Origin: Pseudoalteromonas lipolytica
GTDB taxonomy: Bacteria > Pseudomonadota > Gammaproteobacteria > Enterobacterales > Alteromonadaceae
Reading direction: 5' to 3'
DNA: 61,233 nt
Assembly: GCF_900116435.1 (NCBI RefSeq)
Contig: NZ_FPAZ01000022.1
Coordinates: forward strand, 1-61,233
Shown here: one piece after another, positions 25,816 to 35,042 of the stretch
How the letters are laid out: the number at the start of each line of letters is the position of its first letter
How positions within the stretch are numbered: the stretch's first letter is position 1
Position numbers and translations under genes: made by a program
Notes under the pieces: model-generated
Database searches by the model: none
What the model was told of the DNA's origin: nothing
What the model saw: only the letters and a program-made list of their open reading frames with translations

Positions 25816-27204
25816 GTGTATCTGTCGGTTTGGCAAAGTTGTTTATATGTATTGCAAGATGAACTGCCGTCACAGCAGTTCAGTATGTGGGTAAGACCAC
25901 TACAAGCAGAAAGTACCGAAGATACGTTAACTATATATGCGCCGAATCGTTTTGTTCTTGATTGGGTGAGAGAAAAGTATTTAAACCGTATAAATGAACT
26001 GCTCGTTGAAATTTGTGGTGATGAAGCGCCCGAGTTACGTTTTGACGTAGGCAGTAAACCTATTTTAAATGCGCAAGCCGCCGTGCCAGCTGCGAGTGCT
26101 CCTGTTAGTGCTCAACACACATCTGAGAAACAACAGCCTAAACCTGAAAAAGCGAATGTAGAACCTGCACCAAAATCGGGTTATAAATCAAATATTAAAG
26201 AAAATTATACGTTTGATAGTTTTGTTGAAGGTAAATCAAACCAGCTAGCAAAAGCAGCCGCAACTCAAGTTGCAGACAACCCAGGGTCTGCCTTTAATCC
26301 CGTGTTTATTTATGGCGGTACAGGTTTAGGTAAAACGCATTTATTGCATGCTGTAGGCAATGGCATCATGGCGAATAAACCGGATGCAAAAATTGTTTAT
26401 ATGCATTCCGAGCGTTTTGTCCAAGACATGGTTAAAGCACTTCAAAATAACGCAATAGAAGAGTTTAAACGTTATTACCGAAGCGTTGATGCATTGATGA
26501 TTGATGACATCCAATTTTTCGCTAATAAAGAACGTTCTCAAGAAGAATTTTTCCATACCTTCAATGCATTACTTGAAGGAAATCAACAGATTATATTAAC
26601 TTCAGACCGCTATCCAAAAGAGATAGAAGGGGTTGAAGATCGCCTTAAGTCTCGCTTTGGATGGGGGTTAACGATTGCCATTGAGCCTCCTGAGCTTGAG
26701 ACGCGCGTTGCTATTTTGATGAAAAAAGCGCAGCAGAGTAAAATTAATTTACCGCATGAAGTGGCCTTTTTTATTGCCAAGAAACTACGTTCAAATGTGC
26801 GTGAGTTAGAAGGGGCATTAAACCGTGTGATTGCAAATGCGAACTTTACCGGTCGTCCAATATCAATCGATTTTGTAAAAGAAGCGTTGCGCGACTTACT
26901 CGCATTGCAAGATAAGCTCGTAACCATCGATAACATTCAGCGCACAGTCGCAGAGTATTACCGTATTCGTGTTTCAGACCTATTATCTAAGCGCCGCAGT
27001 CGTTCTGTAGCACGACCGCGCCAGGTTGCTATGGCTTTATCTAAAGAGCTCACTAATCACAGTTTACCTGAGATTGGTGATGCGTTTGGCGGGCGTGACC
27101 ATACAACGGTACTGCATGCCTGTCGTAAAGTTAAATCACTGCGTGATGAAAGTCACGAGGTGAAAGAAGATTATCAAAACTTAATAAGAACCTTGTCATC
27201 TTAA
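25816..27204 (+). CDS. dnaA: Chromosomal replication initiator DnaA
   Basis: An AAA+ ATPase that binds DnaA boxes, unwinds oriC and loads DnaB. The 462-residue protein has domain I (SVWQSCLYVLQDELPSQQFSMW), a Pro/Ala-rich linker at about residues 90-125, the P-loop GGTGLGKTHLLHAVG at about 175, Walker B LMIDDIQFF, and the C-terminal DNA-binding signature GGRDHTTVLHACRKV. Start is GTG 25816 with GGGAG upstream. It heads the dnaA-dnaN-recF-gyrB cluster; its promoter carries a DnaA box. Relevant targets are oriC at 15.5 kb and the boxes near 16.6 kb. Confidence 0.99.
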   Translation: MYLSVWQSCLYVLQDELPSQQFSMWVRPLQAESTEDTLTIYAPNRFVLDWVREKYLNRINELLVEICGDEAPELRFDVGSKPILNAQAAVPAASAPVSAQHTSEKQQPKPEKANVEPAPKSGYKSNIKENYTFDSFVEGKSNQLAKAAATQVADNPGSAFNPVFIYGGTGLGKTHLLHAVGNGIMANKPDAKIVYMHSERFVQDMVKALQNNAIEEFKRYYRSVDALMIDDIQFFANKERSQEEFFHTFNALLEGNQQIILTSDRYPKEIEGVEDRLKSRFGWGLTIAIEPPELETRVAILMKKAQQSKINLPHEVAFFIAKKLRSNVRELEGALNRVIANANFTGRPISIDFVKEALRDLLALQDKLVTIDNIQRTVAEYYRIRVSDLLSKRRSRSVARPRQVAMALSKELTNHSLPEIGDAFGGRDHTTVLHACRKVKSLRDESHEVKEDYQNLIRTLSS

Positions 27205-27217
27205 GGCTGACTTTATT

Positions 27218-28321
27218 ATGCAAATAACAATATCAAGAGAGCAATTTTTAAAACCTTTAGTTCAAGTGTCGGGTGCGATTGAACGCAAGCACACCTTACC
27301 GATTTTATCGAACGTACTGTTAGTTGTAGAAAATGGACAACTATCAATGACGGGTACCGATCTTGAAATTGAGTTAGTAGCAAGCGTATTTGTAGGTGAA
27401 GACACCGCAGATACAAAATTAACCTTGCCAGCTAAAAAGTTACTCGATATTTGTAAAAGTTTACCCGATGGCTCTGAGCTTACTTTAAGTAGCCAAGATC
27501 ATCAGTTATTACTAACCAGTGGTAAAAGTCGCTTTTCATTGACCACATTAGCTGCAGAAGATTTTCCGAATCTTGAACAATGGGATGGCGAAGTTGAGTT
27601 TCAGTTAACTCGAGTAGAGTTACGTAAACTACTTGAAAGTACTCATTTTTCAATGGCGAACCAAGACGTACGCTATTATTTAAATGGTATGTCGTTTGAA
27701 GTCGACAATGCCGACATTAAAACAGTGGCAACAGACGGTCACCGTTTAGCGATTGCACAAAAGCAGTTAGCTCAGTCGCTTAATACACAGCGTCAGCTTA
27801 TTATTCCACGCAAGGGTGTGCAAGAAATCATGCGTTTAATGGTGGCTGATGATGAGTTAGTAACAATTCAATTTGGCGCTAATCATATTCGTATTATTGA
27901 TACCGAGTTTACGTTTACAAGTAAATTGGTAGATGGTCGTTTTCCTGATTACCGCCGAGTATTACCACGTGGTGGCGATAAAGTTATTACTGCCAATAGA
28001 GAATGGTTACGCAGCGCATTTCAACGTGTGTCTATTTTATCGAATGAGAAATTTCGTGGTGTGCGTTTAAATCTTTCTGAAGGCTTGTTGAAAATAACTG
28101 CCAATAACCCTGAGCAAGAGCAAGCAGAAGAAGTGGTTGAGGTTATGTATCAAGGTGGTGAGCTGGAAATTGGTTTTAATGTTTCGTATGTACTCGATGT
28201 TTTGAATACATTAAAAACAGAAGATGTCACTTTTACCCTTGCAGATTCAAACAGTAGCGCGCTAATAGAAGGTGCTGGTGACGAAGAAGCGATGTATGTT
28301 GTTATGCCGATGCGCTTATAA
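27218..28321 (+). CDS. dnaN: DNA polymerase III beta sliding clamp
   Basis: The ring-shaped processivity factor of the replicase. The 367-residue protein matches E. coli DnaN (366) in length and has three repeated clamp domains. It starts MQITISREQFLKPLVQV, contains SGAIERKHTLPILSNVLL and ends with the conserved YVVMPMRL that forms part of the protein-binding pocket. It lies 13 nt after dnaA and is probably read from the dnaA promoter. Confidence 0.99.
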   Translation: MQITISREQFLKPLVQVSGAIERKHTLPILSNVLLVVENGQLSMTGTDLEIELVASVFVGEDTADTKLTLPAKKLLDICKSLPDGSELTLSSQDHQLLLTSGKSRFSLTTLAAEDFPNLEQWDGEVEFQLTRVELRKLLESTHFSMANQDVRYYLNGMSFEVDNADIKTVATDGHRLAIAQKQLAQSLNTQRQLIIPRKGVQEIMRLMVADDELVTIQFGANHIRIIDTEFTFTSKLVDGRFPDYRRVLPRGGDKVITANREWLRSAFQRVSILSNEKFRGVRLNLSEGLLKITANNPEQEQAEEVVEVMYQGGELEIGFNVSYVLDVLNTLKTEDVTFTLADSNSSALIEGAGDEEAMYVVMPMRL

Positions 28322-28327
28322 CCTTTT

Positions 28328-29422
28328 ATGAGTTTAAGTCATTTAAGCCTCAATAATTTTCGTAATATTGAGGCGCTGACACTTGAGCCGATAAATGGAA
28401 TTAATATTATTTATGGCGAAAATGGCAGCGGAAAAACCAGCCTTTTAGAGGCTATTTATTTCCTTTCACATGGTAAATCATTTCGAACCGCCAAGCATAA
28501 AAGTATCATTCAGCATCAGCAAGACAAGTTTGTTATTCATGGTCGTAAGGCATTACATGACTTGTCGATTCCGGTTGGAATAAGTAAAAACCAAGCGGGT
28601 GAAACATCATTAAAGATCCAGGGTAAAACGAGTCGAAAGATCTCAGAGTTGGCGCAGCTAATTCCTGTGCAAGTGATTACACCTGAAAGCTATTCTTTAT
28701 TTTTCGGTGGACCAAAAGAGCGTAGAAAATTTTTAGATTTAGGATTGTTCCACGTGGAACATGACTTTTTTTATTTATGGCAATCATTCAATAAAGTATT
28801 AAAACAACGTAATGCATTGCTGAAGAGTAAACCTAGGAATTATTTCGAGCAGATCAAGTTTTGGGACAAAGAATTTGTTAGACTAGCAGAACAAATAAAT
28901 AATTTAAGAATCGCGTATATAAGTAGGTTTAAGCAGCAATTTTTTGATAAAATGTGTGCAGAATTAACGCTTATACGCGATTTAGAAATTAGCTTTAACG
29001 CGGGGTGGAAAGAGAGCGAATCGCTCTCAGAGGCTCTTGAACAGAGCTTTGAACGTGATGCCAAACAGGGTTTCACAAGCAAAGGCCCGCATAAAGCTGA
29101 TTTTAGTTTTAGCGTTTCTGGTAATAGTGTGGAAAATACATTTTCACGCGGTCAATTGAAGCTCTTGCTTTATGCGTTGAAAGTAACGCAAAATAGCTTA
29201 ATTGAATCAGAAACTGATAAGCAATCTATATTGCTAATAGATGACTTACCTTCGGAGTTAGGTGAAGATACAAAGGAAAAAGTGGGTCAGCTTTTATCGC
29301 ATTGCGATTCACAACTTTTTATCTCATCTATTTTATCTGAAAGTATTTCTGCTGTGGTGGAACCCATGCAACGAGAACTAAAAATGTTCCACGTGAAACA
29401 TGGCAACCTAATAACAAGATAA
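28328..29422 (+). CDS. recF: DNA replication and repair protein RecF
   Basis: An SMC-like ATPase that helps load RecA at gaps with RecO and RecR. The 364-residue protein has the P-loop YGENGSGKTSLLEAIY at about residue 30, a signature FSRGQLKLLLYALKV near 273, and a Walker B region LLIDDLPSELGED. The gene also hosts two parS sites (28746-28761 and 29385-29400), so its coding sequence must also satisfy ParB binding. It is followed directly by gyrB. Confidence 0.98.
   Translation: MSLSHLSLNNFRNIEALTLEPINGINIIYGENGSGKTSLLEAIYFLSHGKSFRTAKHKSIIQHQQDKFVIHGRKALHDLSIPVGISKNQAGETSLKIQGKTSRKISELAQLIPVQVITPESYSLFFGGPKERRKFLDLGLFHVEHDFFYLWQSFNKVLKQRNALLKSKPRNYFEQIKFWDKEFVRLAEQINNLRIAYISRFKQQFFDKMCAELTLIRDLEISFNAGWKESESLSEALEQSFERDAKQGFTSKGPHKADFSFSVSGNSVENTFSRGQLKLLLYALKVTQNSLIESETDKQSILLIDDLPSELGEDTKEKVGQLLSHCDSQLFISSILSESISAVVEPMQRELKMFHVKHGNLITR
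28746..28761. other. parS: parS centromere site 1 (within recF)
   Basis: TGTTCCACGTGGAACA is a perfect 16-bp palindrome identical to the parS variant known from pseudomonads and one base per arm from the B. subtilis consensus. ParB loads here and spreads. The parAB genes lie about 16 kb away in the same window. Confidence 0.92.
29385..29400. other. parS: parS centromere site 2 (within recF, near its 3' end)
   Basis: TGTTCCACGTGAAACA matches the parS consensus TGTTNCACGTGAAACA fully and is palindromic apart from one position. It lies 623 bp after the first site, in the last codons of recF. Confidence 0.92.
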
Positions 29423-29434
29423 GTGGGATTAACC

Positions 29435-31861
29435 ATGTCTGAGAATTACGATTCGTCGAGTATTAAAGTACTTAAAGGATTAGACGCAGTAAGAAAGCGT
29501 CCTGGAATGTATATAGGGGACACCGATGACGGTACAGGCTTACACCATATGGTGTTTGAGGTTGTTGATAACTCTATCGATGAAGCCTTAGCTGGTCATT
29601 GTGATGATATTTATGTAACGATTCACTTAGACGGTTCAGTCTCTGTAAGAGATAACGGTCGTGGTATTCCTACTTCAATCCATGAAGAAGAAGGTGTATC
29701 AGCTGCTGAAGTTATCATGACGGTACTTCATGCTGGTGGTAAATTTGATGATAACTCTTATAAAGTATCGGGCGGTTTACACGGTGTAGGTGTTTCTGTT
29801 GTAAATGCTTTATCGGAAAAACTAAAGTTAACTATCCGTCGCGAAGGTAAACTTCATCAACAAACGTATACAATGGGTGTGCCAGATGCACCATTAGCTG
29901 TTATTGGTGACGCGACTGATACAGGCACTGAATTACGTTTTTGGCCAAGCGGTGAAACATTCACTGACCTAAACTTCCACTACGATATTTTAGCGAAGCG
30001 TTTACGTGAGCTGTCTTTCTTGAATTCGGGCGTAAGTATTATTCTTACCGATGAGCGTGAAGAAGCGAAAAAAGACCATTTTAAATACGAAGGGGGTATT
30101 CAAGCCTTTGTTGAGTATTTAAATCGCAATAAAACACCTGTCCATAAAAGTGTTTTCCACTTTACGCATGAGCGTGAAGAAGACGGCATTAATGTTGAAG
30201 TGTCTATGCAATGGAACGATGGTTTCCAAGAGAGCATCTACTGTTTCACAAATAACATTCCACAACGTGATGGTGGTACGCACTTAGCTGGCTTTAGAGC
30301 TGCACTTACGCGTACACTAAACAATTACATGGAAAAAGAAGGCTTTAATAAAAAAGCTAAAACAACAAGCAACGCCACGGGTGATGATGCTCGTGAAGGT
30401 TTAACAGCCGTTGTGAGTGTTAAAGTTCCTGATCCAAAGTTCTCATCACAAACGAAAGATAAATTAGTATCAAGCGAAGTTAAATCTGCTGTAGAACAAG
30501 CCATGGCAGAAAAACTAACAGAGTTTTTATTAGAAAACCCTGTTGATGCTAAAACTGTTGTTGGCAAAATTATTGATGCAGCACGAGCGCGTGAAGCAGC
30601 GCGTAAAGCACGTGAAATGACTCGTCGTAAAGGCGCTATGGATTTAGCTGGTTTACCGGGTAAGTTAGCAGACTGCCAAGAAAAAGATCCTGCACTTTCT
30701 GAATTATACATAGTGGAGGGTGACTCTGCGGGTGGTTCAGCTAAGCAGGGTCGTAATCGTAAAAACCAAGCAATCTTGCCATTGAAAGGTAAAATATTAA
30801 ACGTTGAAAAAGCACGTTTTGATAAAATGCTATCTTCGCAAGAAGTTGCGACTCTTATAACCGCATTAGGATGTGGTATTGGCCGTGACGAATACAATCC
30901 AGAAAAACTGCGTTACCACCGTATCATTATCATGACCGATGCGGACGTGGATGGTTCTCACATTCGTACACTATTACTTACTTTCTTCTACCGTCAAATG
31001 CCAGAGATTGTAGAACGTGGTTATATTTATATTGCACAACCACCACTTTATAAAGTGAAAAAAGGTAAGCAAGAGCGTTATATAAAAGACGATCCAGCAC
31101 TTGTTGATTACTTAACATCATTGGCGTTAAATAATGCTGCGCTATACACAAGTGAGGGTGCAACCGCACTCGAAGGTGAAGCATTAGAGTCTATTGTTCA
31201 CGATTATCAAAACACGGTAAAAGTGATTGAGCGCTTAAAACGTAAATACCCGAACACGGTTATGGAACGTTTAATCTATCAAAGTGAGTTAAAAGAAGCT
31301 GACCTTGCAGATGAAGCGAAAGTAAAAGAGTGGACTAACATATTAGTTGATGACTTAATTGCTCGCGATGAAGATGCGACTATTTTCCATGCTGGAACAG
31401 AACATGATGCTGAGCGTAATTTATATTACCCTGTAGTGAATATTCGTCAGCACGGCGTAGATAAAGCACACGTATTAAACTACGACTTCATTACTTCACG
31501 TGATTATAAGCGTATCGCTGTAACAGGTGTAAACATTGCTAATATCCTTGAAGAAGGCGCCTATATTCAACGTGGAGAAAAAACAATTCCAGTTGATAAC
31601 TTTGTCGATGCATTAGAGTGGTTAATCAGTGAGTCTAAACGTGGCTTGTATATCCAGCGCTATAAAGGACTGGGCGAGATGAACCCAGATCAGTTATGGG
31701 AAACAACCATGGATCCTAGTGCTCGTCGTATGTTGAAAGTAACAATTGAAGATGCCGTTGCTGCTGACCAATTATTCGCAACATTAATGGGCGACCAAGT
31801 TGAGCCGCGTCGTGAATTTATTGAAACGAACGCGCTACGTGTAGTAAACCTAGACGTATAA
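29435..31861 (+). CDS. gyrB: DNA gyrase subunit B
   Basis: The ATPase and metal-binding subunit of DNA gyrase. The 808-residue protein has the GHKL ATPase domain (EVVDNSIDEALAGHCD; GRGIPTSIHEEEG; GGLHGVGVSVVNALS), the TOPRIM domain (EGDSAGGSAKQGRNRKNQAI; DADVDGSHI), and a C-terminal tail RRMLKVTIEDA. The start is ATG 29435 with GGGA upstream; GTG 29423 is in frame but overlaps the ribosome site. It is read with recF and ends at a strong terminator. Confidence 0.99.
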   Translation: MSENYDSSSIKVLKGLDAVRKRPGMYIGDTDDGTGLHHMVFEVVDNSIDEALAGHCDDIYVTIHLDGSVSVRDNGRGIPTSIHEEEGVSAAEVIMTVLHAGGKFDDNSYKVSGGLHGVGVSVVNALSEKLKLTIRREGKLHQQTYTMGVPDAPLAVIGDATDTGTELRFWPSGETFTDLNFHYDILAKRLRELSFLNSGVSIILTDEREEAKKDHFKYEGGIQAFVEYLNRNKTPVHKSVFHFTHEREEDGINVEVSMQWNDGFQESIYCFTNNIPQRDGGTHLAGFRAALTRTLNNYMEKEGFNKKAKTTSNATGDDAREGLTAVVSVKVPDPKFSSQTKDKLVSSEVKSAVEQAMAEKLTEFLLENPVDAKTVVGKIIDAARAREAARKAREMTRRKGAMDLAGLPGKLADCQEKDPALSELYIVEGDSAGGSAKQGRNRKNQAILPLKGKILNVEKARFDKMLSSQEVATLITALGCGIGRDEYNPEKLRYHRIIIMTDADVDGSHIRTLLLTFFYRQMPEIVERGYIYIAQPPLYKVKKGKQERYIKDDPALVDYLTSLALNNAALYTSEGATALEGEALESIVHDYQNTVKVIERLKRKYPNTVMERLIYQSELKEADLADEAKVKEWTNILVDDLIARDEDATIFHAGTEHDAERNLYYPVVNIRQHGVDKAHVLNYDFITSRDYKRIAVTGVNIANILEEGAYIQRGEKTIPVDNFVDALEWLISESKRGLYIQRYKGLGEMNPDQLWETTMDPSARRMLKVTIEDAVAADQLFATLMGDQVEPRREFIETNALRVVNLDV

Positions 31862-31882
31862 GCTAAAACACATGATGAAGAA

Positions 31883-31907
31883 AGGAGCCTATTGGCTCCT
31901 TTTTTTA
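31883..31907 (+). terminator. gyrB terminator
   Basis: Stem AGGAGCC/GGCTCCT (31883-31889 and 31894-31900) with a TATT loop and seven T residues, 21 nt past gyrB. It closes the dnaA-dnaN-recF-gyrB cluster and separates it from glyQS. Confidence 0.93.
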
Positions 31908-32003
31908 TTGCTGAAAAAGCACAAACTGCTTAAAACCTTACTGCACACAAGGTATACTGAGAGCAATTTTCAGACTAAACGCACCAGATACTATAAGCCA
32001 AAT

Positions 32004-32903
32004 ATGCAAAAATATGACGTTAAAACCTTTCAAGGTTTGATCCTGGCTTTACAGGACTATTGGGCACAGCAAGGCTGTGTGATTGCTCAACCACTCGATA
32101 TGGAAGTGGGAGCAGGGACATTTCATCCGTTAACTTTCTTAAAGTCTATTGGCCCAGAGCCAATGTCGAGCGCGTATGTTCAACCATGCCGTCGCCCAAC
32201 TGATGGTCGTTATGGTGAGAACCCAAACCGCTTACAACATTACTACCAATTCCAAGTGGTATTAAAGCCATCACCAGAAAACATTCAAGAGCTCTACTTA
32301 GGCTCGTTAGCTGCTGTGGGAATTGATACGCTAACTGATGAAGTGCGCTTCGTAGAAGACAACTGGGAATCACCTACACTGGGTGCATGGGGTCTTGGTT
32401 GGGAAATCTGGTTAAACGGCATGGAAGTGACTCAGTTCACTTATTTCCAACAAGTAGGTGGCCTTGAGTGTTCTCCAGTAACAGGTGAAATTACTTATGG
32501 TCTTGAGCGTTTAGCGATGTATATTCAGGGCGTAGATAGTATCTATGACCTAGTATGGGCAGATGGTCCAATGGGCCGTGTTACATACGGTGATGTATTC
32601 CATCAAAATGAAGTTGAGCAATCAGCGTATAACTTCGAACAAGCTGACGTTGCATTCTTATTCTCTCAATTTGATCACTGCGAAAAAGAAAGTCAAAAGC
32701 TAATTGAGGCTGGCTTACCGCTACCTGCTTACGAGCAAGTAATGAAAGCGTCACACGCGTTTAACTTATTAGATGCGCGCCACGCTATCTCAGTAACCGA
32801 ACGTCAACGTTATATCTTACGTGTACGTGCTTTATCTAAAGCGTGCGCACAGAGTTACTATGATGCACGTGAAGCACTTGGTTTCCCGCTTTGTAAGGAT
32901 TAA
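32004..32903 (+). CDS. glyQ: Glycyl-tRNA synthetase alpha subunit
   Basis: Catalytic subunit of the tetrameric bacterial glycyl-tRNA synthetase (class II aminoacyl-tRNA synthetase). The 299-residue protein starts MQKYDVKTFQGLILALQDYW and shows motif 2-like PCRRPTDGRYGENPNRLQHYYQFQV and motif 3-like GGLECSPVTGEITYGLERLAMY. The in-frame extension to 31872 overlaps the gyrB terminator and is rejected. A TATACT -10 element at 31953-31958 may belong to its promoter, though no good -35 was found. The ribosome site is weak. Confidence 0.97.
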   Translation: MQKYDVKTFQGLILALQDYWAQQGCVIAQPLDMEVGAGTFHPLTFLKSIGPEPMSSAYVQPCRRPTDGRYGENPNRLQHYYQFQVVLKPSPENIQELYLGSLAAVGIDTLTDEVRFVEDNWESPTLGAWGLGWEIWLNGMEVTQFTYFQQVGGLECSPVTGEITYGLERLAMYIQGVDSIYDLVWADGPMGRVTYGDVFHQNEVEQSAYNFEQADVAFLFSQFDHCEKESQKLIEAGLPLPAYEQVMKASHAFNLLDARHAISVTERQRYILRVRALSKACAQSYYDAREALGFPLCKD

Positions 32904-32911
32904 GAATTAGC

Positions 32912-34981
32912 ATGTCAGCAGAAAATTTATTAGTAGAAATTGGCACTGAAGAATTGCCACCAAAAGCACTTCGTAAACTTGCTGAGTCGTTTGCTGAAAA
33001 CTTAACAGCAGAGCTTGCAAGTTTAGAGCTAGCCCATCAAGGCGTAAATTGGTATGCCTCACCGCGCCGTTTAGGTTTACGCGTTACAGCACTTGAAGCA
33101 AAACAAAGTGACAAGGTTGTAGAAAAACGTGGTCCTGCTGTTGCGGCAGCATTTGATGCCGATGGCAACCCAACCAAAGCTGCAATGGGTTGGGCACGTG
33201 GTTGTGGTATTGATGTAAGCGACGCCGAAACCGTTGAAACAGACAAAGGGGCATGGCTACTTCATAAAGCACACGTTGAAGGCCAAGCAACCACCGCGTT
33301 AATGAGTGATGCGGTAAACAAAGCGCTTGCTAAATTACCGATCCCGAAACCAATGCGTTGGGGCGCGAATAAAACGCAATTTATTCGCCCTGTACATACG
33401 GCAACGATTTTATTTGGTAATACACTAATCGAAGGTGAAATCCTTGGTAAGCAAGTAGGTAACCAACTACAAGGTCACCGATTCCACCACCCAGAAAAGG
33501 TCACTATCAATCACGCTGACGAAGTATTTGATGTACTAAAATCTGCGTATGTCGTGGCTGACTTCGAAGCGCGTAAAGCACAAATTCGTGAACAAATTGA
33601 AGCTGCAGCGGCTGCTGTCAACGCAAAAGTTGCGATGGATGAAGACTTGCTTGAAGAAGTAACGTCACTTGTTGAATGGCCAGTAACGCTAACAGCAACC
33701 TTCGAAGAAGCCTTTTTAGATGTACCCGCTGAAGCGCTTATCTACACCATGAAGGATGATCAAAAATACTTCCCACTACTAGATCAAGAAGGCAACTTAC
33801 TTAACAAGTTCCTGTTTGTTTCTAATATTGAAAGTAAAGATCCAAGTGTGGTTATTGCCGGTAACGAAAAGGTGGTTCGTCCACGTTTAGCCGATGCACA
33901 GTTCTTTTTTGAAACCGATAAAAAGAAAACACTTGAGAGCCGTTTAGAATCATTAGACACGGTATTATTCCAAAAGCAACTTGGTACACTTAAAGACAAG
34001 TCAGAGCGTATTAGTGAACTTGCTGGTTACATTGCTGAGCAGTTAGGTGCTGATGCAGAACTTGCAAAACGTGCTGGTCTTTTAAGTAAAACAGATTTAA
34101 TGACTGAAATGGTCATGGAGTTTACTGACGTACAAGGTGTAATGGGTATGCATTACGCACGTCACGATGGTGAGGCCGAAGAAGTTGCACTGGCGCAAAA
34201 TGAGCAATATATGCCACGTTTTGCAGGCGACAACCTACCAACGAATGTGATTAGTTGTGCTGTTGCTATTGCTGATAAATTCGACACGCTAGTGGGTATT
34301 TTTGGCATTGGCCAAGCACCGAAAGGTGACAAAGACCCATTTGCACTTCGCCGTGCAGCCATTGGTGCGTTGCGTATCATGGTTGAAAAGTCACTACCAC
34401 TGGACATTCTAGACCTTGTTGCTAAATCACAAAGCTTGTTTGGTGAAAAGCTAACAAACCTAAATGTTTCAACGGATGTGTTTGAGTTTATGCTAGGTCG
34501 CTTCCGTGCATGGTATCAAGATGAAGGGATTGAGGTTGATGTTATTCAAGCTGTACTCGCGCGTCGTCCAACTAAACCGGTTGACTTCGATCGTCGTGTT
34601 AAAGCCGTTAGTCACTTCCGTACATTAGACGCTGCAGAAGCGCTTGCAGCAGCAAATAAACGTGTAAGCAACATCTTGGCTAAGAATGACATCACAACGC
34701 AAGGTGATGTAAATGAGAGCCTATTAAGTGATGACGCAGAAAAAGTACTCGCGTCTCATGTTGCTAAGTTCTCTGTAGAGCTTGCACCACTTTATGCTAA
34801 CGGCGATTATCAAGAAGCGTTATCACAACTAGCGGGTATCCGTGAGAGTGTCGATAACTTCTTTGATAACGTCATGGTAATGGCCGATGACGACGCGGTT
34901 AAGCAAAACCGTTTAGCATTATTAAGCCAGTTAAGCCGCCTGTTTTTAGATATTGCTGATATTTCTGTGTTGCAGAAGTAA
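32912..34981 (+). CDS. glyS: Glycyl-tRNA synthetase beta subunit
   Basis: Partner of GlyQ, needed for tRNA(Gly) recognition. The 689-residue length equals E. coli GlyS. It begins LLVEIGTEELPPKALRKLAE, contains the HD-like region (MGMHYARHDGE) and the PKGDKDPFALRRAAIGALRI motif, and ends with an anticodon-binding-like helical domain. The start ATG 32912 has AAGGA overlapping the end of glyQ, 8 nt upstream, so the pair is translated together. Confidence 0.98.
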   Translation: MSAENLLVEIGTEELPPKALRKLAESFAENLTAELASLELAHQGVNWYASPRRLGLRVTALEAKQSDKVVEKRGPAVAAAFDADGNPTKAAMGWARGCGIDVSDAETVETDKGAWLLHKAHVEGQATTALMSDAVNKALAKLPIPKPMRWGANKTQFIRPVHTATILFGNTLIEGEILGKQVGNQLQGHRFHHPEKVTINHADEVFDVLKSAYVVADFEARKAQIREQIEAAAAAVNAKVAMDEDLLEEVTSLVEWPVTLTATFEEAFLDVPAEALIYTMKDDQKYFPLLDQEGNLLNKFLFVSNIESKDPSVVIAGNEKVVRPRLADAQFFFETDKKKTLESRLESLDTVLFQKQLGTLKDKSERISELAGYIAEQLGADAELAKRAGLLSKTDLMTEMVMEFTDVQGVMGMHYARHDGEAEEVALAQNEQYMPRFAGDNLPTNVISCAVAIADKFDTLVGIFGIGQAPKGDKDPFALRRAAIGALRIMVEKSLPLDILDLVAKSQSLFGEKLTNLNVSTDVFEFMLGRFRAWYQDEGIEVDVIQAVLARRPTKPVDFDRRVKAVSHFRTLDAAEALAAANKRVSNILAKNDITTQGDVNESLLSDDAEKVLASHVAKFSVELAPLYANGDYQEALSQLAGIRESVDNFFDNVMVMADDDAVKQNRLALLSQLSRLFLDIADISVLQK

Positions 34982-35000
34982 GTAATACACACGTTAATAA

Positions 35001-35025
35001 AAGCCAGCTCAGTGCTGGCTTTTTT
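35001..35025 (+). terminator. glyQS terminator
   Basis: Stem AAGCCAGC/GCTGGCTT with a 5-nt loop and a T run, 20 nt past glyS. The next gene starts only 18 nt later, so it must have its own promoter or depend on read-through. Confidence 0.9.
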
Positions 35026-35042
35026 GTAAAAGAGGAACAGTT

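Noticed and set aside
30325..30897. A 190-codon minus-strand open frame inside gyrB
   Set aside because: Antisense shadow of a highly conserved, well-supported gene; Ser-rich, low-complexity composition typical of such shadows.
31872..32003. A 44-residue N-terminal extension of glyQ
   Set aside because: It runs through the gyrB terminator and lacks similarity; GlyQ proteins start at MQKYDVKTF.
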